The position numbers were made by a program, and so were the translations under genes. A model generated the notes under the pieces. That model saw only the letters and a list, made by a program, of their open reading frames with translations. It searched no databases and was not told the origin of the DNA. This document shows, piece by piece, positions 7,685 to 17,032 of a stretch of DNA of 51,630 nt. This DNA is from a virus: positions 1 to 51,630 of IMG/VR virus record IMGVR_UViG_3300045885_000315, one strand, 5' to 3'. The number at the start of each line of letters is the position of its first letter. The first letter of the stretch is position 1.

Positions 7685-10600
7685 TGGCTCTCACAGTTTT
7701 ACCGGGTGGGTTTTACTACCCGTCACCGTTTCATCCGGCGGCGGCAATTCCGGCGAGCGTTTCGTCTACGCTGAATGCTTCGGGCGAAAAATACGCATGG
7801 GCCTTCCGAGTGCCCAAAAGTGGCGTTTTAGAGACCTGCGAATTCCGCATCGGCACCGTCAGCAACAACCCCGACAACGGATTGCGGATCTCCTTTCAGG
7901 ACCTTGATTCCTCCGGGAACCCGGATGGAACGCAGGACCAATACCGTGACATTGCAGGGCCGTTCTCCTCGAACACCTGGATTACTCCGGGAATCATGTC
8001 CCACGATGGGACCAATGGGGGAACAAAGCGCACTGTTACGGCGGGACAGGTCCTCGCGGTGGTCCTCGAATTCACCAGTTTCACGGCAGGGGATTCGATC
8101 AACATCGATGTGCTCGACCATCCCTCAGCGCCGGGCGGAATCACGGGTTTCGATCTCATTGATTACCTGTTCGAATCAGCGGCATGGTCGAAGAGTCTCA
8201 ATGCGGGCTATCTGGCGCTCAAGTATGAGACCGACGGCTACGAACCCGTGGCACAAGACATGGTGCCGGCTCTGGCGTTGTCCAGTGTCACCTACAACAC
8301 GGGTTCCGCCTCCGACGAATACGCGCTGCGCTTTCAGGTTCCTTGCGACATGCAGGTTGATGGAGGCTGGGTCCGTGCGGACATCGACAACGACGCGGAA
8401 CTTGTGCTCTATGACGGGGACGGCACTACGGTTCTGGGTTCGGCAACCTTCGACGCCAGCCAGCGCACCCTGACCACAGCGCACAACCATAACGGCAACT
8501 TTGCACCCGTCACGCTGATCGCCGGGGTGACCTACAGGCTTTCGCTGAAGCCGACTACAGGCAGTTCGATCATTTTGTACGGATGGACCGCGAATTCCGC
8601 AGGACTCATGGCGGCTGCTACAGGCGGCGTGGAGTGGCACAGGTCCAAGCGCGCCGATGCGGGATCGTGGACCGATGAAAGCACCGAGCGGCCCTGGATG
8701 GGAATTCATGTCTCGGCGGTTCCTTCAGGCACGGACGTCTCGGGACTCAACGAGAGCGCGGAAGGCGCGGATACGGCAGGCTATACCCTGACCGATTGCT
8801 TTGTTGGGATCGCTCAAGAATCTGCCGATGCGCTCGACCGTGCCAACTATGACCTCGTGCCGACGTTTGCCATGACAGTCACTGAGGCTGCGGATGCGGT
8901 GGACCGCGTCGAATACGACCTGCTAACCCCGCTGGCGTATACGGTTCAGGAAAGCGCGGAGGGCCTCGATACGGCCATCGGCGCCTCTCAGGTGCCCTAC
9001 GGTCCCTCCATGGCCATCCTGACGCACATCTACGACTATTTTGCCGGGTCGGACCCGTGGGCGTTTTCTTCCGGGCATCTGGTGAATTCCCACGACCATC
9101 TCGGGAAGGTCTTGAGTTGGGGCAGTAGCACGCGCGAAATTCCGATACCGGCAGGGCCTCCGCGCCTGGGGCGGATCGAATTGGAGTTTGACGACACGCC
9201 TGATCCTGTTACAGGGGTCCAATTTTTCCGCTCACAATTCGGCGCGCGCACACCGAAAGGGAAACGCGTGGACCTGCTGATTGGTCCCGTCGGCGGCAAG
9301 GAATCCCTGTTCCAGATTCCGGCAGCCGGAACGATCGAGCACGCGATATTCCCGCCGGGAAAGATGCGGCTTGTCATTCTAGATGACCGCTACAAGTGGC
9401 TGCAGAAGCCACTGCCGTTGCTGATCAACAAGACGAACTTCCCGAACCTGCCGGTAGATACTCAGGAAGCGTTTGCACCGTTCGTTTTCGGGGAAGTCAA
9501 CAGCGACGACTTCGGCGGTCAGGGCGCCATCGCCTTGGTGCATGTCGATACGGTTCAGCATCGCTATTGCGCGGCATGTCACATTGTCGAATCTGTCGCA
9601 GTCTTCAGGCGCGCGTCCGACGAGGACGAGTTCACCGAAGTTGTCTCGGGCTGGTCTCTGGTCTACGAGGACTTCGAAATCGGCGGACTCACTTACACGT
9701 TTTCATTCGTGGAATTCGACGTGGATCAGGATGGCGCCGAGATCCGAGCGGATGTCTCGGGCTGGCCGTTCGGCGGCGGCTGGGGCACCGTACCGCCGAC
9801 AATCGGCGTGCAGTCCAACGTCATTGAGCACGCCATCACGTTTCTGTATTTCGTTGACGCACTACACAAGGGCTTTACGCGCCCGCACGACCAGGCACTC
9901 TCAAGATTTGACCTTCCGTCATTCGCTACAGTGCGACAGCAGATTGAGGACTTAGGGTACATCTCGGGATACGTCATCGCCGAGCAGATGACTCCGGAAG
10001 TCGTACTTACTCAACTGTTCTCCACGTTCATGATTCACTGGTTCCCGAACCGGCAGGACAAAACCAAGGTCGTCAAGACGCCGCTGGATACGCCTTCTGA
10101 CGCACCAGTGTTCGGAGACTTCCACTCGATCCTGCTGAAGTCGGAGCAGGCGGAACTGGCCGTGGATACACGGAACCGCATTCTCTACCGCTACGGACGG
10201 CTTTACACAGGTTCAGAGGAATGGGGCGGACAGGGGACACACGACAACCTGCCGGACCAGGCCGCGCTAACGGACTCGGACGGGGAACCCATCATCGAAC
10301 CGGAGAGCGTCGATTTCCATGCCTGCCGGGATGCAGGCACTATCGCATTTTTGGCCGCCGAGTGGGCAGCATGGCGCGATCAGGACGCACACCGCTTTCG
10401 GTTTCAGCTTCATATGCCGACGAAGTTAACGCAGGTGGATCTGGCGAAAGACTTTCTGGTGACGCACTACGGCGGGCTGAACGCTGGCGGCTGGAACCGC
10501 GAGCGCTTCTTTCCCTTCAAAGTCACCGACCTTTACGAGCCTCTTCGCTTCGAAATCGAGGCCATCCGGTTAGTTTCACCGACACTCCCAGACAACGCAC

Positions 10601-11904
10601 TGCAGTCCATTGGCGATTTCCAGTGGAACGCTCTGGTTGGACCCTGGTATTTCGCCGGGACCCGGACCGTCTATATGGGCTTCAGCGATAACCGCGTCTC
10701 CGGACGAGGTCTCGTCATTCTCAAGCCGGGCGATGTTCCGGCCGATGATGGCGTGTTCCCGCTGCTGGCGAATCCTATTGGCTCGTTTCAGTACGTCCGC
10801 GACGGAAACAAGATCCACGTCGCAGCTCAGGAATTCATTTCAGGGCGCGTGTCCTACTCGTGCTTCGACATGGCCGCGGATCTTTGGGAAGTCGTCAACC
10901 AGACGGTGCTGACCTCAAACTCGCACGGGGACGCTGGCGTGTCGATCTGCATCCGTCAGCCGTCCGGGCGTCCACACATTGTCTATCAAGGGGACCGTGA
11001 AACCACGGACGGGAGCCTGGGTCAGTTCGGCGCAGGCACGTGGAAGCGCATGAAGTGCAAGACGCTGGTTGATGGTGTGTGGTCCACCGAAATCGATATT
11101 CGGGATACCGACTCCGAGCGCGCAGCCCTCTGGTTCGCCATTTACGGAGATCCTCTCTACTACGGCAGCCTCCATATCAACGTTGGCCGTGCAATTGCCG
11201 AAGAGAATAACGCCGTTCGCTATGTCTTCGCGAGAGAGGAACCCGCCGACGTTGCCAGCACGCAGGACCTCCAGACACAGATACTCACCGAAGACGATGC
11301 TCTTTCGGAGTGCTATGAGTTTAAATTCACGGGCGGCCTGGGTTACACGGCTCAATTCGCCTATGGCGACCCTTGCACGTTCGAATACGACGGAACGTTC
11401 TACACAGCCGTTCCCGTTGGGCTGCTGTTCGCTCAGATGCTCTGCATTTGGGAATCGACGACTCTGGCAGGGCCGCCAACGTTCACGATTCCATTGTCCA
11501 CTGCGGAAATACAGCCGGATACGTATGGAACCAAGAGCCCGCCGATGACTGTCCGCTGGTTCAATAACAAACTTTACGTGGTCATCGGGACTCGCGTCAC
11601 CGGTGGTGAGTGGGCAGCACTGAAGACAATTAGCCCGCCATTTACGACAGCAGAGCCCGCCTACAGCGGAGCCACGGCACGAGACGAGCAAGTCGGCCCA
11701 ACGTGGCCCAATTCGGAATATTCCCGGCATGGCTGCGAGTTCGCGAAGGTTCGCGGCCAGGACATCCTGTTCAAGGTAACGGCCGGGACTTTCGGAGTGC
11801 CGAATACTTCGGGCAAGCACATCTTCGAGCGCATCAATCTGACGACGGACGTACCAGGCGACAACGGTTACACCTTGGCGGAATGGCTCACGGATAACAC
11901 TTAA
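7684..11904 (+). CDS. Large tail-tip / hub protein with duplicated N-terminal domain
   Basis: A 1406-residue protein, the largest in the window, and probably the central tail-tip or receptor-contacting protein. Residues 1-345 repeat the preceding gene. Residues about 350-433 contain four short repeats with ESAE/ESAD, DR/DT and YDL. Residues about 434-965 look like a phage hub domain, with IPIPAGPPRLGRIEL and several conserved aromatic and acidic segments. Residues about 970-1406 are rich in WYF, VYMGFSDNR-type strands and resemble a beta-propeller or sugar-binding platform. No signal peptide is present. Domain names beyond the duplication are inferred from position and composition. Confidence 0.7.
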   Translation: MALTVLPGGFYYPSPFHPAAAIPASVSSTLNASGEKYAWAFRVPKSGVLETCEFRIGTVSNNPDNGLRISFQDLDSSGNPDGTQDQYRDIAGPFSSNTWITPGIMSHDGTNGGTKRTVTAGQVLAVVLEFTSFTAGDSINIDVLDHPSAPGGITGFDLIDYLFESAAWSKSLNAGYLALKYETDGYEPVAQDMVPALALSSVTYNTGSASDEYALRFQVPCDMQVDGGWVRADIDNDAELVLYDGDGTTVLGSATFDASQRTLTTAHNHNGNFAPVTLIAGVTYRLSLKPTTGSSIILYGWTANSAGLMAAATGGVEWHRSKRADAGSWTDESTERPWMGIHVSAVPSGTDVSGLNESAEGADTAGYTLTDCFVGIAQESADALDRANYDLVPTFAMTVTEAADAVDRVEYDLLTPLAYTVQESAEGLDTAIGASQVPYGPSMAILTHIYDYFAGSDPWAFSSGHLVNSHDHLGKVLSWGSSTREIPIPAGPPRLGRIELEFDDTPDPVTGVQFFRSQFGARTPKGKRVDLLIGPVGGKESLFQIPAAGTIEHAIFPPGKMRLVILDDRYKWLQKPLPLLINKTNFPNLPVDTQEAFAPFVFGEVNSDDFGGQGAIALVHVDTVQHRYCAACHIVESVAVFRRASDEDEFTEVVSGWSLVYEDFEIGGLTYTFSFVEFDVDQDGAEIRADVSGWPFGGGWGTVPPTIGVQSNVIEHAITFLYFVDALHKGFTRPHDQALSRFDLPSFATVRQQIEDLGYISGYVIAEQMTPEVVLTQLFSTFMIHWFPNRQDKTKVVKTPLDTPSDAPVFGDFHSILLKSEQAELAVDTRNRILYRYGRLYTGSEEWGGQGTHDNLPDQAALTDSDGEPIIEPESVDFHACRDAGTIAFLAAEWAAWRDQDAHRFRFQLHMPTKLTQVDLAKDFLVTHYGGLNAGGWNRERFFPFKVTDLYEPLRFEIEAIRLVSPTLPDNALQSIGDFQWNALVGPWYFAGTRTVYMGFSDNRVSGRGLVILKPGDVPADDGVFPLLANPIGSFQYVRDGNKIHVAAQEFISGRVSYSCFDMAADLWEVVNQTVLTSNSHGDAGVSICIRQPSGRPHIVYQGDRETTDGSLGQFGAGTWKRMKCKTLVDGVWSTEIDIRDTDSERAALWFAIYGDPLYYGSLHINVGRAIAEENNAVRYVFAREEPADVASTQDLQTQILTEDDALSECYEFKFTGGLGYTAQFAYGDPCTFEYDGTFYTAVPVGLLFAQMLCIWESTTLAGPPTFTIPLSTAEIQPDTYGTKSPPMTVRWFNNKLYVVIGTRVTGGEWAALKTISPPFTTAEPAYSGATARDEQVGPTWPNSEYSRHGCEFAKVRGQDILFKVTAGTFGVPNTSGKHIFERINLTTDVPGDNGYTLAEWLTDNT
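8731..8986 (+). repeat. Four 21-24-residue repeats inside the tail-tip gene
   Basis: This stretch encodes four tandem units beginning NESAEGADTAG, QESADALDRANYDL, TEAADAVDRVEYDL and QESAEGLDTA. They link the duplicated beta domain to the hub part and resemble a short extendable spacer. The DNA copies have diverged, so this is an old protein repeat and not a recent expansion. Confidence 0.7.
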
Positions 11905-11921
11905 ATCACCGGAGAAAATCA

Positions 11922-12653
11922 ATGCTGAAAGCCTCAACGCGGCAGCGGTCGCGAGCGCGCGGACGTGTGCTCTATGAACTGATCGACGCCCGAACCGGGA
12001 AGATCATCGAGCGCGGGAAATTCCACAACATCATCACGCGTACCGGCCTAGGTCTTTGGGATACGGCACTGTTTACCTCGCCGCCAAACCTCATTGACAC
12101 CTGCAAGGTCGGCAAGGGGCTGACCGTACCCGCTGACACCGATTCGGCGCTGACGTCTCTGGTTGAGTCCAAAGCGATAAGCAACCTGATCACGACCAAC
12201 GTTACAGGAGCAACGCCGTACATCATTGCCCGCACGCAATTCGACGAAGACGAGGCGGTTGTCGGCGGCAGCGATGGGATCACGGAGGTCGGGCTCTTCC
12301 TGTCGGGATCAGGGGCGATGTTTAACCACGCGTTCTTCGGCTCCGGCACGATCACCGGCGCCACCAAGGCGGATCCCTGTGTGATCACCTGCGCGAATCA
12401 CGGCCTCGTTGATGGCCAGCGGGTTCGTATTCAAAGTGTCGGCGGCATGGTGGAGTTGAACAATAACCTTTACTACGTCGACGAACTCAGTTCGAGCACG
12501 TTCGCGCTCTACAACGATGCAGCGCTGTCCGATACCGTGGATTCTACCGGTTTCACCACGTACACCTCTGGCGGCACGTTCATCGTCAGTATCCCGAAGA
12601 CCAACACGACGATTCTTGTCGTCCGCATCGAAGTCCAGCTCGCCAATGCCTAG
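11922..12653 (+). CDS. Tail fibre/baseplate protein with FCCH-like domain
   Basis: A 243-residue protein behind a good ribosome site (ccggagaaaatc). The first half, with HNIITRTGLGLW and FDEDEAVVGG, resembles phage appendage proteins. Residues about 145-220 match the small beta-barrel often annotated in phage virions as an E1 FCCH domain: ITCANHGLVDGQRVRI, then NNLYYVDELS, STFALYNDAAL and TTYTSGG. In that setting the domain is structural and has no link to ubiquitin. It sits directly downstream of the tail-tip protein, so a fibre or baseplate role is likely. Confidence 0.65.
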   Translation: MLKASTRQRSRARGRVLYELIDARTGKIIERGKFHNIITRTGLGLWDTALFTSPPNLIDTCKVGKGLTVPADTDSALTSLVESKAISNLITTNVTGATPYIIARTQFDEDEAVVGGSDGITEVGLFLSGSGAMFNHAFFGSGTITGATKADPCVITCANHGLVDGQRVRIQSVGGMVELNNNLYYVDELSSSTFALYNDAALSDTVDSTGFTTYTSGGTFIVSIPKTNTTILVVRIEVQLANA

Positions 12654-12671
12654 TTTTCTGAGGCTCGCCTG

Positions 12672-12917
12672 ATGTCTGAAACCATACGGCTCATCGTCGA
12701 CCTGCTCGCCATTGCCGCGATCGGCTACGCCATTCTCAAGGGTGTTTTCTCGGCAGGTCGAGAGACCACCCAACTCAAGATGCAGGTTACGCTGCACTCC
12801 AAATGGATCGCTGATCACGCCGAGTGCAACCGCAAGCAAATCGAGATCCTCAATAAGCTTTGCCATGACCTCGCGTTCCTGCGAGGGCTTCACGAAGCGC
12901 AACAGAGGGAACCATGA
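12672..12917 (+). CDS. Small membrane protein with helical tail
   Basis: An 81-residue protein with one N-terminal hydrophobic helix (residues 5-27, around LLAIAAIGYAILKGVF) and an amphipathic, coiled-coil-like C-terminus with two cysteines. The arrangement resembles XhlA-type lysis accessory proteins, but no specific family was recognised. It overlaps the start of the exported beta-helix protein by ATGA. A role in lysis or in exporting the next products is conjecture. Confidence 0.6.
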   Translation: MSETIRLIVDLLAIAAIGYAILKGVFSAGRETTQLKMQVTLHSKWIADHAECNRKQIEILNKLCHDLAFLRGLHEAQQREP

Positions 12918-14338
12918 ACTTTCTCATAAGGCTTCTGATCATTCTGTTTCTGGCAGCTCCTGCCTTCGCCGGCGTGCACACCGCAGCGAGCTGTAACCAG
13001 CCCGACATTGATGCAACGATCAGCGCCGTCAAGGCGGATGGCCAGCCCCTACCGATCATGGTCGTGCCGATGGGCAACTGCCCGACGACGGTGATAAGCG
13101 CTCCGAAGGCGATCATCCTTCAGGGCGCTGGAAAAGGCCTCACGACGGTAGCAACGATCAACATCGGCAATACCGGCGCGCGCGCCACTGGCTTCACGGT
13201 TACGAATGCGGCGGGCGGACCGGAGTCTCCTCTGGTGCTCGCAGAGGGACAGGGATGGCGCTTTGATCATTCGCAGTGCGTCAACGTCAAGGGTGTTGGT
13301 CCGCAGGGCGCGAACTCTTCGAATTGCGTCTTTGCCACAGGGCAGGTTTCCGGACAGCATCCGACCGGTCTGATTGACCACGTCGAAGCGATCGATGCCA
13401 GGTTCATGATTTTCGGGAACGGGCGCAATGACTGGTCGGAGCCATCGACGGTCGGCGTTGCCGGCGCCAGCGGCGTCGTCACCATAGAAGACTCCTCGAT
13501 CACATCGACTCTCTACGGGAACTGCTTTGACCTGATGCTCACTGCCAGGATCACTTTCCGTAAGAACAAGACACGGGGTTGCTGGTACGAAGCGCATTCG
13601 AAGCAGGTCGATTCCAGGAACGGCCGGAGCTGGGAGATCTACGACAACATCATCGAACTGGATCCGTCGCTGCCCGGATCTTGGATTGCGATGTTTCTCC
13701 GTGGCGGGACAGGCGTTGTCTTTAACAACACCTTTGTGGGGCAGGGGAGCGGAGCTCACCTGGTCGGAATCGATAACGGTTCGTTTCCGATAACAGCCTA
13801 TCCGATGACCGACCAGATCGGCCGCGGACGCGATCTCCCGGATGCGACCCAGCAATTGGAGCCGGCTTACTTCTGGAACAACAAACGGGCGGACGGCACT
13901 GCCGTCAACCCGGTCGTGCTCAATGGCCATGACTCGTTGATCCAGGTCAATCGGGATTACTTCTTATCGGCACGGCCGAACTACACGCCGACACCTTACC
14001 CGCATCCATTGCAGGGCGGATCCATTCCGATTCCGCCACAGCCGCAGCCTGAACCGAATCAGCCGCCCGTGCTCACGTTCAGGGCACCGTCGAACCTTCA
14101 GGTCATCACGGTGAAGAACTTCAAGATATCCGTCGAGAGCACCGACGACACCGGCGTCACGTGGCAGGAACTCTCCATCAACGGGCAAGTGGTCAAAGCC
14201 GCTGCGACAGCCACCATGACGTATTCGTGGAATACCGCGCCGTATAAGGGCAAGGGCCCCGTGGTGATCAAGGCCGTCGCCAGAGATGCGGACGGCTCGT
14301 CATCTGAACAGACAAGAACTGTGACCGTACGCAAATGA
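12914..14338 (+). CDS. Exported right-handed beta-helix protein with Ig-like domain
   Basis: A 474-residue protein with a textbook Sec signal peptide: MNFLIRLLIILFLAAPAFA, with cleavage expected before GVH. The body (residues about 25-350) has the strand-turn pattern of pectate-lyase-like beta-helices, with repeated segments such as ITFRKNKTRG, WEIYDNIIEL and GVVFNNTFVG. After a Pro-rich linker (about 358-372), residues about 374-474 form a bacterial Ig-like domain (NQPPVLTFRAPSN...AVARDADGSSSEQT). Family members bind or cut polysaccharides. A cleavable signal peptide is unusual for a virion protein, so secretion from the infected or lysogenic host is inferred. Neighbour overlaps (ATGA on both sides) place it in the late tail operon. 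Confidence 0.75.
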   Translation: MNFLIRLLIILFLAAPAFAGVHTAASCNQPDIDATISAVKADGQPLPIMVVPMGNCPTTVISAPKAIILQGAGKGLTTVATINIGNTGARATGFTVTNAAGGPESPLVLAEGQGWRFDHSQCVNVKGVGPQGANSSNCVFATGQVSGQHPTGLIDHVEAIDARFMIFGNGRNDWSEPSTVGVAGASGVVTIEDSSITSTLYGNCFDLMLTARITFRKNKTRGCWYEAHSKQVDSRNGRSWEIYDNIIELDPSLPGSWIAMFLRGGTGVVFNNTFVGQGSGAHLVGIDNGSFPITAYPMTDQIGRGRDLPDATQQLEPAYFWNNKRADGTAVNPVVLNGHDSLIQVNRDYFLSARPNYTPTPYPHPLQGGSIPIPPQPQPEPNQPPVLTFRAPSNLQVITVKNFKISVESTDDTGVTWQELSINGQVVKAAATATMTYSWNTAPYKGKGPVVIKAVARDADGSSSEQTRTVTVRK

Positions 14339-14364
14339 CTGACAAAAACCCGAGGAAGTTTCAC

Positions 14365-16647
14365 ATGAGATTAAAGCGAGGCCTGATCGTTGCCGCTGTT
14401 CTATTTTTTGCCGTTCTGCCGTCGTTCGCCCAGCAGCTGGGATGGAGCGAGATCCCGAACACGAAGATCGGCGGCAACGACACCTCCTGCAGCGGTAACT
14501 GCGGTGTTGCCATCAACTACCCGCAGTCCCGCAACGTCATTGCCGCTTGGGGTGGTGGTGCCTTCGATACACAGCGCAACCGAATGATTGTCTGGGGTGG
14601 TGGTCATAACGACTATTCCGGCAATGAGATCTATGCTGTGGATTTCGATGGCACCGCCGCTCCGCTGCGCTTGACCAACAACACCAACCCCGGCGCCTGC
14701 GGAACACCCTCCTGCGATGGAGGCGCAACACCGAATGCCCGGCACACGTATCACAACATGACGTACGTGCCGACATCGGATTCGCTCTTCGTATTCGGTG
14801 GTGGGTTGTCTGGTCCCGGTGTGACCTCCTACAACGACGCATGGCAGTTCAATTTCACCACGTCGGCGTGGACGCACCTGAATCCGATCTCGACGGGAAT
14901 GTTCGACACGCCTGTCTATTACATCTATTACGTCGAATACTACGCGCCGATGGATGCAGTGCTGATTGTCGGGCAATACGGGCTCTATCGATACAACCTG
15001 AACACTCGCACCATGACCACGCTGAAATCGACAGGTGGTGGAATTGGATATGCCTACGGCGCGATTGATCCGATCAAAAACAAACTGTTCATCTTCGAGC
15101 AGTCCTTCACCAATTTCATGTGGATCGACCTGACCGGTGCGGATGGTTATGCCTACCATTCCTTCACACCAACCGGGGCGGCGATGCCCGGCAGCTGGCC
15201 CGGTTGGGCCTACGATCCGGTCTCCGGGGATCTGGTTGGATGGTCCGGCGGCAGTACGGTCTACCGGTTCAACACGACCACCCACAATGTCACCGCGACA
15301 TCGTACTCTGGAGGTCCCGGACCGCGTCAGGCCAACGGAACCTACGGACGTTGGCAATACTCGCCATCTCTGGGTGCCTTCACTTTGGTGAATTCGTTCG
15401 ACGAGAATGCCTTCGTCTTCCGGTTGAATGGTGGGAGTCCTCCTCCGACAGATACCACGGCGCCCACGGTTCCCACTGGGCTCACGGCTTCACCCGTGTC
15501 TCAAACTCAGATCAATCTGGCATGGACAGCATCAACAGACAATATCGCTGTCACTGGATACAAGGTCTTCAGAAACGCAGCCGAGATCGCGACAACCGCA
15601 TCGGTCGCCTACTCGGCGACGGGTCTGGCGCCGGCAACGACCTATGTGTTTACAGTCGCCGCCTATGATGCTGCCAACAATATCTCCGCGCAATCGACGG
15701 CCGTGTCGGCAACTACCCAGTCGCCGCCTCCACCGTCAGGCCCAGTTACGGTTGGTCCGGGAAAGCAATACCCGACGTTGTCCGCAGCCATCGCCGCCGT
15801 CCCTTCCGACAGTGTGATCGAGTGCGATGCCGGCATCTACCCGAACGATTCGCTGGTCACCACCAAGAACCTGACGATTCGCGGTGTTGGCGGAAAGTGC
15901 CATCTGAAGTGGGGAAGCGGGGACTACCGGACCAACACGGCGATGATCCCTAACGGCAAGGCCCTGTTTGTGACCGGCGGAAATGTCACCCTTGAAAATC
16001 TGGAATTCTCCGGCGCGAAGGTCTCTGGTGAAAACGGTGCCGGGATCCGCTATGAAGGTGGAAACCTCACGATCCGCAACAGCTCGTTTCACGACAACGA
16101 AAACGGGATCATGGGGCAGGCTGGAATGAGCAACACGCTCATTATCGAATACTCTGCCTTCGAGCGTAACGGGTTCTGTGGTGCCGGCGGATGTGCCCAT
16201 AACGTCTACATCGGCGCAATGGGAAAGCTGGTTTTCCGGTACAACAGGAGCACCGATCCCACGCAGGGTCATACACTCAAGAGCCGTGCCCGAATCAACG
16301 AAGTCATCGGAAACACCTTGAGCACGCTGAACGGTGACGGTAGTTACGAAGCGGAGTTCCCGAATGGCGGTGAAGTCTACCTGATCGATAACATCATCGA
16401 GCAGGGTGCCAACACCGGAAACTCGACGCTGGTTCGCTGGGGTGCCGAGGGTGCGACAAACCCGAATCCAAAGCTCACTGTCGTTGGAAACACGCTCTAT
16501 AACTGGCGCCTGAATGGATCAACGTTTGTGCAGGTCAGTGGTTCTCCCGCGCCTGCGCTCTCAATCAAGAACAACTTCTTTGTTGGGCCTGGTACGCAAC
16601 TGACCGGCGGTTCGACCGACCTGAGCACCAACATCACACTGCCGTGA
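14365..16647 (+). CDS. Exported Kelch - fibronectin III - beta-helix protein
   Basis: About 760 residues. The start at 14365 is preferred because it follows a ribosome site (gaggaag) and begins a clean signal peptide (MRLKRGLIVAAVLFFAVLP, cut after SFA or SFAQ). An in-frame ATG at 14335 overlaps the upstream stop. Domains in order, counted from 14365: a Kelch-type beta-propeller at about 20-360 (MIVWGGGHNDYSG, LFVFGGGL), a fibronectin III domain at about 370-455 (VPTGLTASP, INLAWTASTDN, GYKVFRN), a Pro-rich linker, then a right-handed beta-helix at about 465-760 (YPTLSAAIAAVP, NLTIRGVGG). This is the architecture of a secreted carbohydrate-binding or carbohydrate-cutting protein. Its substrate is unknown. 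Confidence 0.75.
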   Translation: MRLKRGLIVAAVLFFAVLPSFAQQLGWSEIPNTKIGGNDTSCSGNCGVAINYPQSRNVIAAWGGGAFDTQRNRMIVWGGGHNDYSGNEIYAVDFDGTAAPLRLTNNTNPGACGTPSCDGGATPNARHTYHNMTYVPTSDSLFVFGGGLSGPGVTSYNDAWQFNFTTSAWTHLNPISTGMFDTPVYYIYYVEYYAPMDAVLIVGQYGLYRYNLNTRTMTTLKSTGGGIGYAYGAIDPIKNKLFIFEQSFTNFMWIDLTGADGYAYHSFTPTGAAMPGSWPGWAYDPVSGDLVGWSGGSTVYRFNTTTHNVTATSYSGGPGPRQANGTYGRWQYSPSLGAFTLVNSFDENAFVFRLNGGSPPPTDTTAPTVPTGLTASPVSQTQINLAWTASTDNIAVTGYKVFRNAAEIATTASVAYSATGLAPATTYVFTVAAYDAANNISAQSTAVSATTQSPPPPSGPVTVGPGKQYPTLSAAIAAVPSDSVIECDAGIYPNDSLVTTKNLTIRGVGGKCHLKWGSGDYRTNTAMIPNGKALFVTGGNVTLENLEFSGAKVSGENGAGIRYEGGNLTIRNSSFHDNENGIMGQAGMSNTLIIEYSAFERNGFCGAGGCAHNVYIGAMGKLVFRYNRSTDPTQGHTLKSRARINEVIGNTLSTLNGDGSYEAEFPNGGEVYLIDNIIEQGANTGNSTLVRWGAEGATNPNPKLTVVGNTLYNWRLNGSTFVQVSGSPAPALSIKNNFFVGPGTQLTGGSTDLSTNITLP

Positions 16648-16660
16648 ATCTGGAGGCATA

Positions 16661-17032
16661 ATGCAACTAGCGCCACGCTACAGCAACATCATCTATCGTA
16701 AATTCACGGTCAAGAAAGGTGAGGTCACGCAGGGGCACACCCACAACTTCCATCACGATATGTTGGTTGTGATCGGAAAGCTGGAAGTCATTGGACAGGA
16801 CACTGTTCCGATCCTCAATAAGAATGGAGACGAAATCGGGCGTGCTCCGGTCGGAAATCCTCACCCACCTAGAATCATTGAACCGGGATCTCTTCCACTG
16901 AGCATTCCCAAGGACACGCTTCACTGGATCACGGCGTTGAAGGATTCGGAATACTTCTGTCTCTTCGCCGCTCGAAATGCAGACGGTGAAGTCGTCGATG
17001 AGAACAACGGCAACATGGACGCGGCACAGTAA
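16661..17032 (+). CDS. Single-domain cupin protein
   Basis: A 123-residue protein with the two conserved cupin motifs: GHTHNFHHDM near residues 25-34, which offers metal-binding histidines, and a second motif with EPGSLPLSIPKDTLHWI, whose histidine would complete the site. The length is that of one beta-barrel. The first conserved block ends in the usual GKLEV strand. Cupins include sugar epimerases, dioxygenases and simple binding proteins, and the substrate here is unknown. It follows the exported beta-helix gene and abuts the next gene with no gap. Confidence 0.65.
   Translation: MQLAPRYSNIIYRKFTVKKGEVTQGHTHNFHHDMLVVIGKLEVIGQDTVPILNKNGDEIGRAPVGNPHPPRIIEPGSLPLSIPKDTLHWITALKDSEYFCLFAARNADGEVVDENNGNMDAAQ

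Noticed and set aside
13049-13930. 293-residue minus-strand frame
   Set aside because: It lies inside the exported beta-helix gene, which has a signal peptide, ribosome coupling and domain pattern; the minus frame has none.
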